From Bacteroidales bacterium (GTDB lineage Bacteria > Bacteroidota > Bacteroidia > Bacteroidales > UBA932), in contig JAAZCF010000193.1 of the NCBI GenBank assembly GCA_012513425.1, forward strand, positions 1 through 11,870: a stretch of 11,870 bases of DNA. Direction: 5' to 3'. Of this stretch, positions 1 to 6,916 are shown piece by piece. Position numbers and translations under genes: made by a program. The first letter of the stretch is position 1; each line of letters begins with the position of its first letter. The notes under the pieces were generated by a model. The model made no database searches. It had not been told where the DNA came from and worked only from the letters and a program-made list of their open reading frames with translations.

Positions 1-840
1 ACAGATGGAACTATCATCATCATAATGAATGTGCTCTGAATAGGTTTTAGTACATCACTCCAAGAACTTTTTACAACAAAAGACAACGCGATTGTGAAAA
101 AGACAGAAATGATAAAAACATAGCCCCACTTTTTCAAGTTGTTGCCTTCATTATAGAAAAATCTATGGCGTCCCAAAAGCATACCTGAGATGAACAGACC
201 TAGAAGTTGAGTCAGTCGGCCGGTAGAGATATTCCACTGGAAATTGGCAATTTGTCCCCAACGAAGGTTTGCCATAGTGTTTTCCCAAAAAGTGCCGTCA
301 GTATGGGCCGGGGTCATGGCTGCATAGCTTTTCATCATATTGCCGGCAGGAATTTCCAATCCGGTGAGATGAGTGAAAATATTTGTAGGCTGGATAAGTA
401 AGAATATGGTTAACCCCCATGCCCATTTGTTGGACATTCGGCTGATTGGTATGAGTAAAATGCCGTATAGTGCATAAGCAAATAGTATGTCCCCATCATA
501 TAAAGCGGTATTCAACACTCCAAATATTAATAGAAGACACATTCTCCAAGCAAATCGACCGGAAAAATTTCTGCCTTTTTGCTGCTGGTTGTCATTCATA
601 ATAAAAAAGCTGAGTCCGAATAACATAGCAAAAATGCCATACATTTTGCCGCTGATAAGCCAAGCTGCCACTTTCATGACTCCATCATCAATAGGTAGAG
701 TGTGGGCAACAGGTGTCCCAAAAGTGACGATGTTGAAATGTTCAATAGAGTGATATAAAATGATACCTGCGATTGCAATGCCTCTAAGTGCGTCTGCGAC
801 TTCAATGCGTGTGTTTGGAATGCTCGTGCTTTTGTACATG
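1..840 (-). CDS. DUF418-family multipass membrane protein (partial, C-terminus beyond left edge)
   Basis: An open frame of 280 codons runs from an ATG at 840 to the window edge without a stop, so the C-terminus is missing. The N-terminus reads RIEVADALRGIAIAGI (residues 11-26), the pattern that opens DUF418 and related acyltransferase-like membrane proteins: a charged start, then R-G-(I/L)-A inside the first helix. Further hydrophobic segments follow, around LISGKMYGIFAMLFGLSFF, a run containing MCLLLIFGVLN, LFAYALYGILLIPI, WGLTIFLLI, and near the break FIISVFFTIALSFVV. It is an inner-membrane protein. The family function is poorly defined, with transport or acyl transfer to envelope molecules proposed. 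It has its own promoter at 869-900 and is separated from the sigma-factor operon by about 87 nt, so it is probably a separate unit although on the same strand. The assignment to DUF418 is by pattern. The alternative is a DUF1624/heparan-acetyltransferase-like protein. Confidence 0.75.
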
Positions 841-868
841 ATTAAGTATTTGTAAGACGATTAAGTTC

Positions 869-900
869 CAAAGTTAATCATATTAAGGAAAATCCTAAAA
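869..900 (-). promoter_or_regulatory. Bacteroidetes-type promoter for the DUF418 gene
   Basis: On the minus strand a perfect -7 element TAACTTTG (869-876) matches the Bacteroidetes pattern TAnnTTTG. A T-rich segment (TTTT at 897-900), 20 nt upstream, stands in for the -33 TTTG element. The start codon at 840 lies about 29 nt downstream of the -7 element, a normal leader length. Confidence 0.55.
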
Positions 901-927
901 GAACATGCCTGGTTATTTCAACAACTT

Positions 928-2028
928 TTACAGTTCAAACCTCAATCCCAAGTTGACTGAGAACTGAAATGGCTTGTCAAATGACACAATCGTGGTGCTG
1001 TTCTCAGACTTGAAAGTGTATTTCAGTTGTGGCTCCGCAAAAAGCCAAGATATGCTACCTAGTCGGAACTGCACACCTGCAGACAGATTAGCAGATGGCA
1101 ATATCGGCATATAATAATGACTGACGCACCAGTCAAGTTGGCCGGTTGCGGCAGTATATGCAGAGAAGTTCGCATTCTGATAAAAGTTTACACCGACTCC
1201 GGCTGAAGGACCGAGATACCACAACTGCCCGCCATTGAACTCATCGAAAATTACACAATGGCAAGTCGTAGCTGAGATGCCGCCAATAAGGAACAATCCA
1301 TTGTTGAATGTGTATTTTGCAGACACTCCAAATGAAACCGGGAAATCAAGTTTATAGGATCTCTTAGGGGTAGACGGGGTGCTCGGATCGGTAAAGCAAA
1401 CACCTGCAATAGGATCATAATAAGAATGCTCCCCAAAATGTAAGTCGCCGTCAGATGCAGTGGCAAATCCCGATCCAAGCCCGAATGACAGTCGGCCACG
1501 CTTTACCTTGATACTCTCTTCCTGTTCTAACTCTGGCCATAATGCATTCTCATTATAGACTTCGCTCTCCGTTCTGTGCGTTTCTTCAGTTTGCTCAGCT
1601 TTGACATCTTCTTCATCGATATTCTCATCATGCACTATATCATTGCTGACATTGTCTTCAGCTACGACTGCAGCAGGATTAGTATGCGAAGCTCTCTTCG
1701 TAGGGCGTATATCTGCAACGGCAAGAAGATTAGATGCTGCGGGGATATCTTTCACAATCTCGATTATCTCGGTTTTGGGCGAATCAGCCTCGGCAATGCC
1801 GGGAGCTGTCTCAATACTTTGAGGACCAGCCCACGGCAACACAAGCGCAATGCCAGCAATCGCTGCAGCAATGGCCGTAGCCACACCCGTCCACTTCCAT
1901 ACTACGCGCCTGCGTTCGATACTTGCCATGCCCGCCTCGAGTGAATCCCAAGACATGCCTGGAGCAGGCAGAGAATCGCCGTTCTCTACCTTGTCTTTAA
2001 GTTTGTTTTTCCACTCGTTAACGTTCAT
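928..2028 (-). CDS. Anti-sigma-like N-terminus, one TM helix, and C-terminal outer-membrane-type beta-barrel domain
   Basis: This 366-aa protein has three parts. Residues 1-43 form a charged cytoplasmic segment with a PAPGMSWDSLEAGM motif, like the sigma-binding N-termini of Bacteroidetes anti-sigma proteins. One membrane helix spans about 46-66 (rich in Ala, Ile, Val). A Ser/Glu/Asp-rich periplasmic linker (about 70-175) leads to residues 178-366. These show alternating beta-strand patterns with many Gly and aromatic residues and end in NLGLRFEL, as in OmpW/PorT-like outer-membrane barrels. Its ATG lies inside the 3' end of the sigma gene (11-nt overlap), so translation is coupled and it is the probable partner or regulator of that sigma factor. 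How a protein with an inner-membrane helix deploys a barrel is unclear. The C-terminal part may instead be a soluble or incomplete beta domain. The role is inferred from architecture and position. Confidence 0.75.
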   Translation of the reverse strand: MNVNEWKNKLKDKVENGDSLPAPGMSWDSLEAGMASIERRRVVWKWTGVATAIAAAIAGIALVLPWAGPQSIETAPGIAEADSPKTEIIEIVKDIPAASNLLAVADIRPTKRASHTNPAAVVAEDNVSNDIVHDENIDEEDVKAEQTEETHRTESEVYNENALWPELEQEESIKVKRGRLSFGLGSGFATASDGDLHFGEHSYYDPIAGVCFTDPSTPSTPKRSYKLDFPVSFGVSAKYTFNNGLFLIGGISATTCHCVIFDEFNGGQLWYLGPSAGVGVNFYQNANFSAYTAATGQLDWCVSHYYMPILPSANLSAGVQFRLGSISWLFAEPQLKYTFKSENSTTIVSFDKPFQFSVNLGLRFEL

Positions 2029-2512
2029 AGTTTCTTATTTTTTCTGCAAGCATTGCCTTTGCTCTGTACATCTTGTTTATCGAGGCCTTCTCCGTGATTC
2101 CCAACTTCTGCGCTATCTCCTTGTGACTTAGGTCCTCAAACACGAAGAGATTGAGAACAGTCCTTTCGCTGACCGGCAGTGTTGATATCATTTCAATCAA
2201 AGTCTGCTGATCTATTCTCTCGTATCCCACATCATCATCTGGCACCTCAGCCTGAAACGCAACATCAGCAGCATCCTTGAGAATATCTTTCTTTCTGATA
2301 CGCATCAGACAAGTATTCACCATGATGGTCCTGAGCCACGTATACAATTCCGCCTCGCTTGTGCCCTTGAAAGACTGGGCAGCCTTGAAAGCAGACATGA
2401 ACCCATCTTGGAACATATCCTCAGCTGTCTGCATATTCGGTGTATACCGCCTGCAGACAGCGAGAAGTTGTGCCCCATGTTCTTCGTATGCTTCTTTCAG
2501 TCTCTGCTTCAA
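2018..2512 (-). CDS. ECF-type RNA polymerase sigma factor (sigma-70 family)
   Basis: This 164-aa protein has the two-domain layout of ECF sigma factors. Region 2 spans about residues 9-75 and includes AEDMFQDGFMSAFKAA (the core-binding 2.2 helix) and the 2.3/2.4 segment with W59 and NTCLMRIRKK. Region 4 spans about 102-160 and includes LPVSERTVLNLFVFEDLSHKEIAQKLGI, a typical -35-reading helix-turn-helix. The start is unusual. No in-frame ATG exists between the upstream stop codon (2531-2533) and the region 2 core, so translation most likely begins at the TTG at 2510-2512, directly preceded by AGAGGA. The gene starts 18 nt after the lipoprotein gene and overlaps the anti-sigma/barrel gene by 11 nt, which points to one operon. 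It probably directs transcription of its own operon in response to an envelope signal. Target genes cannot be read from the sequence. Confidence 0.9.
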   Translation of the reverse strand: MKQRLKEAYEEHGAQLLAVCRRYTPNMQTAEDMFQDGFMSAFKAAQSFKGTSEAELYTWLRTIMVNTCLMRIRKKDILKDAADVAFQAEVPDDDVGYERIDQQTLIEMISTLPVSERTVLNLFVFEDLSHKEIAQKLGITEKASINKMYRAKAMLAEKIRNYER

Positions 2513-2530
2513 TCCTCTAGTATAAAGTAG

Positions 2531-3025
2531 CTACTTTATTGTTTTTTCTAGATACAGCTTGCCACCAATGCCGTTGACAGTAGCTGTGTCTTTTATGACA
2601 GGATAACCATTCTGATCCCATTTGAAAGACCTATTATATACGACAACATCTTTGCTGCTGTCAGGCCAGTTCACAGTCATTGTCATATCATTGAAGTCAG
2701 CAGCGCCATCAAATTCTCCGAACACAAGCACGTGACCATATTTCTCACCCCAATATCGGTGTACAAGGCCGTGGAAAACGGCTAAATATGCCTTATCTTG
2801 GGTTTCAACCTTGTATTCCTTGCCATCATATGTCACGCTCACCTCGTCTATGATATTGCCTTCCACGGCGGGGTCAAAAAGGTCGTGAGTGCTATCTGTT
2901 GCTGCAAGTGTGAGGCAGACTGGAGCTATGTCCCAGATGATCGGACCATTTCCAAACTTTCCGCAGCTTGCAGTAACTAGTGCAAGCGCAACCATGCAAA
3001 AAATGCTTTTAAAATTCTTTTTCAT
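2531..3025 (-). CDS. Predicted lipoprotein (164 aa) in ECF sigma operon
   Basis: The protein starts MKKNFKSIFCMVALALVTASC, a signal peptide with a lipobox ending at Cys21. The mature part carries beta-type patterns, for example VSVTYDGKEYKVET, a YWGEKYGHVLVFGEF segment, and MTMTVNWPDSS, and ends in GKLYLEKTIK. There is no Lys/Asp/Glu-rich surface-export signal right after the Cys, so a periplasm-facing location is the simpler guess. It lies 11 nt downstream of the 240-aa lipoprotein and 18 nt upstream of the sigma gene, so it belongs to the sigma-factor operon. I do not recognise the family. A role as a stress effector or as a sensor feeding the anti-sigma protein is inference from context only. 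Confidence 0.8.
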   Translation of the reverse strand: MKKNFKSIFCMVALALVTASCGKFGNGPIIWDIAPVCLTLAATDSTHDLFDPAVEGNIIDEVSVTYDGKEYKVETQDKAYLAVFHGLVHRYWGEKYGHVLVFGEFDGAADFNDMTMTVNWPDSSKDVVVYNRSFKWDQNGYPVIKDTATVNGIGGKLYLEKTIK

Positions 3026-3036
3026 AATATTATAAT

Positions 3037-3759
3037 TTATTCAAGATTATTTTTTTGTAATTTGTTCAGAGTAATCGAGTCATCGCTCATGAATCGATGC
3101 ATAGAAATCTCGTCATTCTCAAGACGTCCCTCATATGCACATTTCATGGTTGAATCTACTAGCCTGAACGCGGCTCCTTCAGGCGACCAGAAGCAGAGGT
3201 AATCAACGACGTTCGTGCCGTACATATCCTTGATGCCTGTTGTCATGCGGCACTTTTGTCCATCATTGAACATTAAATTCCATATTCCTATATGCTCACT
3301 CTGTACACCATCATTATCGGTCATGGTGACTGGTTTTTCTCCCAACCATTCACATACGACAGCTTTGTAATCCGTTCCTGTTTCTCTTACCAAATAATAC
3401 TCGGTGTCGTGTTGATCACTTTTGCAGAGGATTTTGTCCTTCGATTCCCTGGCGACATTGTAAACAAACCCTCCTTCGGTGTCGATAGAAAGAGTATCTT
3501 CCACAAGCGACCAATGACGCACGCTGAAATGAGTCGCATCAGCAGAAGGGTCAAGGAAATTGCATGTCGTCACAAAACAGCTGCCGTCAGCAAGGAAAGT
3601 ATATTGTAAAGAACCATCCTCTGTGACCCTTTCATCGGCATTCACGAGATACCAAGAACCCTCCAGCCCCACAGAATCAATGTTAAGCGATTTACTGCAT
3701 CCGGCAAGGGTAAATATAACGACAGCTGCAACCATATAATTAGTAATCAATCTTTTCAT
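3037..3759 (-). CDS. Predicted lipocalin-like lipoprotein (240 aa), first gene of ECF sigma operon
   Basis: The N-terminus has a clear lipoprotein signal ending in LAGC (Cys21). The mature protein opens with LEGSWYLVNADERVTEDG and YTFLADGSCFV, the G-x-W plus strand pattern common to lipocalin-like domains in Bacteroidetes lipoproteins. A second similar block begins at HIGIWNLMFNDGQKC and ends near YEGRLENDEISMHRF, so the protein may hold two related beta modules. It is the promoter-proximal gene of the four-gene operon, with a candidate ECF promoter about 40-65 nt upstream of the ATG. Binding of a hydrophobic ligand or a misfolded envelope component is conceivable for this fold but not shown. 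Confidence 0.78.
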   Translation of the reverse strand: MKRLITNYMVAAVVIFTLAGCSKSLNIDSVGLEGSWYLVNADERVTEDGSLQYTFLADGSCFVTTCNFLDPSADATHFSVRHWSLVEDTLSIDTEGGFVYNVARESKDKILCKSDQHDTEYYLVRETGTDYKAVVCEWLGEKPVTMTDNDGVQSEHIGIWNLMFNDGQKCRMTTGIKDMYGTNVVDYLCFWSPEGAAFRLVDSTMKCAYEGRLENDEISMHRFMSDDSITLNKLQKNNLE

Positions 3760-3797
3760 ACTCTAATAATAAACCTTTTCTTCTTGTTACGCTATAA

Positions 3798-3824
3798 TAG
3801 ATGCACGAATCTCAAAAATGTCCC
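3798..3824 (-). promoter_or_regulatory. Candidate ECF-type promoter of the sigma-factor operon
   Basis: The minus strand reads GGGACA (3819-3824), 15 nt, then CATCTA (3798-3803). The spacing suits an ECF sigma factor. No housekeeping TAnnTTTG element is found in this leader. Transcription would start near 3790, giving a leader of about 30 nt to the ATG at 3759. If real, the operon is probably autoregulated by its own sigma factor. The assignment is pattern-based. Confidence 0.35.
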
Positions 3825-3876
3825 AAATAATTTCACTTTTTCTCGAAAATAGTATCATTCTCTATACAGTACAATA

Positions 3877-3940
3877 GCAAAATAACGCTGCACATCTCGG
3901 CAACGCAGTTACCGAGGCACAACGGAACACAAAGTTTGCC
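3877..3940. repeat. Intergenic palindromic repeat (interspersed-type element, copy 1)
   Basis: The element is bounded by GCAAA at the left and its inverse (GTTTGC) at the right. At its centre is an interrupted dyad at 3896-3916: CTCGGCAAC, GCA, GTTACCGAG, giving nine pairs with one mismatch. The style, GCAAA...CTGC-A-C-TCGG, resembles the intergenic repeats I remember as common in Bacteroides and related genomes, and the element at 11795-11870 is of similar type. It lies between the start of the sigma operon and the 3' end of the small membrane protein gene. It could act as a transcript end or mRNA structure for the latter, but lacks a T run. Confidence 0.4.
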
Positions 3941-3958
3941 AAAAAATTTAGAGAAATA

Positions 3959-4243
3959 TTATTTATCTACCTCTTGAGGCTTATCTTCAGCAACCACCGC
4001 ATTTTTACTATCAATCTCTTCAATGTAATACTCAGCAGCTTGAACTAATTTTTTGAATGGAACAATTAGTAAAGCCAAGACAAAACAGCCACCTGCAACT
4101 GCAAAATAAATATCCCTTACTCCGGCAATTTTAGCTGCCCCTGTACAGGCATATATACAGCAGCCAATAGCACCCAACCAAAAGATGAATTGGAAAAAAC
4201 CAAGGACATTGGTTCCACCTCGTTTGTCAGTTTCATTCTTCAT
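3959..4243 (-). CDS. Small two-helix membrane protein of unknown function (94 aa)
   Basis: The protein has a short charged N-terminus, two hydrophobic helices (about residues 14-34 and 45-62) and a charged C-terminal tail (EYYIEEIDSKNAVV, then KPQEVDK). The first helix contains Cys-Cys and another Cys (GCCIYAC). The ATG at 4241-4243 is supported by a well-formed promoter 26 nt upstream. I do not recognise the family. It is a stand-alone gene, not joined to the sigma operon, because 199 nt including a repeat and a separate promoter lie between them. Confidence 0.7.
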   Translation of the reverse strand: MKNETDKRGGTNVLGFFQFIFWLGAIGCCIYACTGAAKIAGVRDIYFAVAGGCFVLALLIVPFKKLVQAAEYYIEEIDSKNAVVAEDKPQEVDK

Positions 4244-4268
4244 AGCATTAAATATTTAAGTTCTATAG

Positions 4269-4298
4269 CAAATATAATTAAATTACTGAGTAATCAAA
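4269..4298 (-). promoter_or_regulatory. Bacteroidetes housekeeping promoter for the 94-aa membrane protein
   Basis: The minus strand carries TTTG (4295-4298), an 18-nt spacer and TATATTTG (4269-4276). Both match the -33/-7 consensus of the primary Bacteroidetes sigma factor. The start codon is 26 nt downstream of the -7 element. Confidence 0.65.
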
Positions 4299-4360
4299 TT
4301 AGTTGCCACTAAAAATAATATAACACAACCATGAAATATCGTGGTTTCAGATAGTTATGT

Positions 4361-4368
4361 GGGGGGGG
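4361..4368. repeat. G8 homopolymer directly before repeat cassette A
   Basis: Eight consecutive G residues sit immediately upstream of the TGAGGCAG start of cassette A. No equivalent tract stands before cassette B, where the sequence is GGTGA. Such tracts are prone to slippage and to sequencing error. No gene reads through it. Confidence 0.6.
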
Positions 4369-4463
4369 TGAGGCAGACTCACAACAATAATGCAGTTTGA
4401 ATTGCCCAAAAATGTAAAATAATGCAGTTTGGTGCGCTGATTTTTGTAAAATAATGCAGTTTG
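4369..4463 (+). repeat. Repeat cassette A: dyad plus three 14-bp direct repeats at 32-bp period
   Basis: The cassette begins TGAGGCAGACTCA (4369-4381), an imperfect palindrome. Three identical words AATAATGCAGTTTG follow at 4386-4399, 4418-4431 and 4450-4463, each offset by exactly 32 bp, about three helical turns. The 18-bp spacers differ from each other but each matches the equivalent spacer in cassette B at 8556-8651. The whole unit is therefore a dispersed repeat rather than a tandem array of random spacers. It ends 56 bp before the ATPase start codon. It looks like a set of in-phase protein-binding sites or an element end. Confidence 0.85.
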
Positions 4464-4477
4464 TAGAAATAATTCAG

Positions 4478-4485
4478 TAGATTTG
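4478..4485 (+). promoter_or_regulatory. Possible -7 element for the ATPase gene
   Basis: TAGATTTG matches TAnnTTTG and lies 34 nt upstream of the ATG at 4520. A TTTG that could serve as -33 (4460-4463, the end of the third repeat word) is only 14 nt away, closer than usual, so the promoter is uncertain. If used, the repeat array would lie directly over and upstream of it and could control it. Confidence 0.35.
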
Positions 4486-4519
4486 TTAGGAAAAAGAGTG
4501 ATAATTAACTATTGGAACA

Positions 4520-5800
4520 ATGATAGATAAGCGAACGATAGAAAAGGTCCTTACAGAACAACTTGAGGAACTTGCAGTACTGAAGGAATCAAGCCTTTGT
4601 CCGCGTGATGAAGAGTCTCAGGTGGACTTTGATAGCGGGCTGGCTCAGGTAGTGATAGGTGTGAGGCGAAGTGGCAAGTCAATTCTTTGCCACAATGTGC
4701 TGATGAAGCTTGGAGAAAAATTCGCCTACGCGGACTTTGATGATGAACGATTCAAGGATCTGACGAGTGATGATCTAGATAATGTTCTTGAGGTGCTCTA
4801 CAAAATCAATGGTGATTTCAAAGTCCTTCTTCTTGATGAAATACAGAATGTTGACGGCTGGCATTTGTTTGTGAACCGACTTTTACGCAAGAAGATGCGC
4901 ATAATGATAACCGGTTCCAATGCCAAGCTTCTCAGCGCAGAATTAGCCACATACCTAACCGGACGTCACGAGCCGATAGTGCTGTATCCATTTTCATTCA
5001 AAGAATTTTGCCTTTATAAAAAGGTTGACACCGATAAGATGACCACATCTGCAGAAGGTTTTCGCCGTGCTGCTTTCGATGAATATATGCAGCAGGGTGG
5101 ATTTCCAGAACTGATGAAGATTAAGAATCACACCAAATATATCGGAACTTTGGTAGACAACATCTTGAAACGGGATATTGAGAAGAGATATAAGATCAAG
5201 TACAGACTCGCTTTCGAAAATATTGCTCAACATCTGCTGAATGTTTCACCTGCCACAATGGATTTCACTGAGTTATCAAATCTTGTCGGTCTTAAATCAG
5301 TACACACAACAGAGAATTATGTTAAATATTTGAATGAGGCCTATCTAATAAAGCTACTTCAAAAATATTCACCTAAGAGCAAAAAACGAATATACGACAA
5401 TAAGGTTTATACTATAGATGTGGCTTTGATGAGTGAGCGCGAAGGTACTCTTGCCGGAGATAATCTAGGCTGGCGTTTAGAAACTCTTGTGTACATCGAA
5501 CTACTTCGCAGAAAAACACCTCTCGAGCAGGATGTGTTCTACTATAAGAAGAGACCAGAATCTGAAGAATGCGATTTTGTTGTCTGCAAGAAAAACAAGG
5601 TACTGCAAGCAATTCAGGTATGCTATGACATCACAGAAGATAAAACACGCAAAAGAGAGATTAATGGCCTCATCTCAGCTGCAAAAGGCACTAAGTGCAC
5701 CGACCTGCTCCTGATAACCGACCACGAGCGCGCTGACATCGAAGGACAAGGCTACAAAATAGCCATTCGCCCTGCATACGAGTGGATGCTGGAAAAATAA
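4520..5800 (+). CDS. AAA_14/DUF4143-type ATPase (archaeal-ATPase-like family)
   Basis: This 426-aa protein is full length for the family. The N-terminal P-loop domain shows Walker A GVRRSGKS (47-54), Walker B VLLLDEIQ (102-109) and the sensor-like strand IMITGSNA (128-135). The typical TGRHEPIVLYPFSFKEF block (147-163) and GGFPE (193-197) follow. A winged-helix-like middle section (about 230-290) leads to the C-terminal DUF4143 region. There, ECDFVV and IQVCYD form a PD-(D/E)XK-nuclease-like core in which the usual E-x-K is Q-V-C, so nuclease activity is doubtful. These ATPases are abundant and often multicopy in Bacteroidetes. Their role is unsettled, with defence, mobile-element maintenance and DNA binding all proposed. 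Here the gene directly follows repeat cassette A, so the repeats may be its binding or regulatory sites. That link is inference. Confidence 0.92.
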   Translation: MIDKRTIEKVLTEQLEELAVLKESSLCPRDEESQVDFDSGLAQVVIGVRRSGKSILCHNVLMKLGEKFAYADFDDERFKDLTSDDLDNVLEVLYKINGDFKVLLLDEIQNVDGWHLFVNRLLRKKMRIMITGSNAKLLSAELATYLTGRHEPIVLYPFSFKEFCLYKKVDTDKMTTSAEGFRRAAFDEYMQQGGFPELMKIKNHTKYIGTLVDNILKRDIEKRYKIKYRLAFENIAQHLLNVSPATMDFTELSNLVGLKSVHTTENYVKYLNEAYLIKLLQKYSPKSKKRIYDNKVYTIDVALMSEREGTLAGDNLGWRLETLVYIELLRRKTPLEQDVFYYKKRPESEECDFVVCKKNKVLQAIQVCYDITEDKTRKREINGLISAAKGTKCTDLLLITDHERADIEGQGYKIAIRPAYEWMLEK

Positions 5801-5822
5801 AAAAGTAAATCAATTTCAGAGT

Positions 5823-5963
5823 ATGTGGTCAGACATAGAAACTTCTAAAGACATATTGAGTTTTTCTGTTCATTTAAATAAAGCCGAAAGAGAGATGCTG
5901 CAATTGCTTTTGAAACATGGTATTTATAAAACGATTTCATCGTATTTCAGTTTTTTCTTGTAA
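5823..5963 (+). CDS. Possible small ORF (46 aa) between the ATPase and CsgG genes
   Basis: An ATG-started frame of 46 codons begins MWSDIETSKDILSF and contains the helix-like stretch HLNKAEREMLQLLLKHG before ending at TAA (5961-5963). It lies 22 nt after the ATPase stop and could be co-transcribed. I do not recognise it and there is no independent support. It may be a leftover fragment or chance. The rest of the gap to the CsgG gene holds a promoter. Confidence 0.25.
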   Translation: MWSDIETSKDILSFSVHLNKAEREMLQLLLKHGIYKTISSYFSFFL

Positions 5964-5989
5964 TCAAAAGCTTGATATGAAATATTCGT

Positions 5990-5997
5990 TATATTTG
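5990..5997 (+). promoter_or_regulatory. -7 promoter element of the CsgG-family operon
   Basis: TATATTTG matches TAnnTTTG exactly. The -33 position is poorly conserved; a TTG occurs 15 nt upstream. Transcription would begin near 6004. This excludes the ATG at 6006 as a practical start and supports the ATG at 6033. Confidence 0.5.
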
Positions 5998-6032
5998 AGT
6001 TTATAATGATTATTCTAACTAATTATGATAAA

Positions 6033-6914
6033 ATGAAGAAGTTTCTTTTTGCAACTATGCTGACACTACTTTCGGTTTGCTGTGTACTGCCAGTTGCTGC
6101 CCAAAACGAGCGAACTATTAAAAGGAAAGTGGCTATTGGCCGCTTCTCAAATGAAACACAGTATTCAAAAGGTCTTTTCTATGATAAAGAAAATGATCCG
6201 ATGCGTAAGCAGGCACTTGACATTCTTTCGTCAAAACTTGCTTCAAGTGGTAAATTTATTCTTCTTGAAAGAGATGACTTGGATGTGCTTGTGGCGGAAG
6301 CCGGTGAAAGTATGAGTAAAATTGGAGCTGATTTCATTATATTGGGTTCAATTACACAGTATGGCAGGAAAGAGGAAGGTGATCAACGTGTTTTCTCATC
6401 ATCGAAAACACAAACAGTAGAAGCTGGTGTTAGTATCAGACTTGTTGAGGCCTCTTCCGGACTGATTATTTTTTCAGATGAAGCAAAGGGATTGGCAGAA
6501 ACAACATCAAAAACAACACTTGGGGTTGGAGGCCAACAGGGCTTTGATGCAACATTAAGTGATAATGCTATCTCAGCTGCAATTTCTCAGTTAGTAGAAA
6601 ATATCATTAACAAATGTATGGATAAGTCTTGGAGATCATATATCCTATCTGTTGAAGATGGGTCATATTATATTTCTGGTGGTGCCTCTCAAGGTCTTGT
6701 TGTGGGAGATGTTTTCCCTGTATATAAAAAAGGTAAAGTGGTGACAAATCCTCAAACTGGTTTGAAAGTCGAACTTCCTGGTACTAAAGTTGGAGATTTG
6801 ACAATACAGATGACACTTGGGGAAACCCCAGAAAATGAAATATCCATTTGTGCATATTCGGGGTCTGAGATTAATTTAGAAAACTTGGCTGATTATTATA
6901 TTTTGGAGAAATAA
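6033..6914 (+). CDS. CsgG-family secreted protein with additional C-terminal domain
   Basis: With the start at 6033 the protein is 293 aa and opens with a signal peptide, MKKFLFATML to VAAQ (cleavage near residue 24). An ATG nine codons upstream is in frame but would sit at the predicted transcription start. CsgG/curli-assembly family patterns follow: KVAIGRFSNET (32-42), KFILLERDDLDVL (74-86), GADFIILGSITQYG (98-111), and VSIRLVEASSGLIIFSDEAKG (split by strands, 133-153). About 95 C-terminal residues after the CsgG core read G-x-x-x-GLVVGDVFPVYKKG and NPQTG, then KVGDLTI. This resembles the small beta domain at the C-terminus of the flagellar-associated FlgT protein. Unlike E. coli CsgG there is no clear lipobox (SVCC), so it is probably periplasmic or outer-membrane-associated. 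It heads a tight four-gene operon with three lipoproteins. No curli subunits are nearby, so fibre secretion is not indicated. Confidence 0.85.
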   Translation: MKKFLFATMLTLLSVCCVLPVAAQNERTIKRKVAIGRFSNETQYSKGLFYDKENDPMRKQALDILSSKLASSGKFILLERDDLDVLVAEAGESMSKIGADFIILGSITQYGRKEEGDQRVFSSSKTQTVEAGVSIRLVEASSGLIIFSDEAKGLAETTSKTTLGVGGQQGFDATLSDNAISAAISQLVENIINKCMDKSWRSYILSVEDGSYYISGGASQGLVVGDVFPVYKKGKVVTNPQTGLKVELPGTKVGDLTIQMTLGETPENEISICAYSGSEINLENLADYYILEK

Positions 6915-6916
6915 TT

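Noticed and set aside
207..753. Plus-strand open frames at the left edge
   Set aside because: They are antisense to the partial DUF418 membrane protein, whose frame is open for 280 codons and has clear membrane helices.
4327..4346. Hairpin AACCA-N10-TGGTT upstream of cassette A
   Set aside because: Five base pairs with a 10-nt loop is too weak to call, and nothing nearby would use it.
4386..4463. CRISPR-like array (three repeats at regular spacing)
   Set aside because: The repeat word is only 14 bp, spacers are 18 bp, the same spacers recur in the second cassette, and no cas genes are present. It is a dispersed cassette, not a CRISPR array.
6006..6032. Upstream ATG start for the CsgG-family protein
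   Set aside because: It would put nine polar residues before an otherwise normal signal peptide and lies at the predicted transcription start. The ATG at 6033 fits better.
6033..6914. Curli secretion pore (CsgG proper)
   Set aside because: No curli subunit or accessory genes are present, the lipobox of CsgG is missing, and the neighbours are DUF4810 and GNA1162 lipoproteins. Only family-level similarity is claimed.
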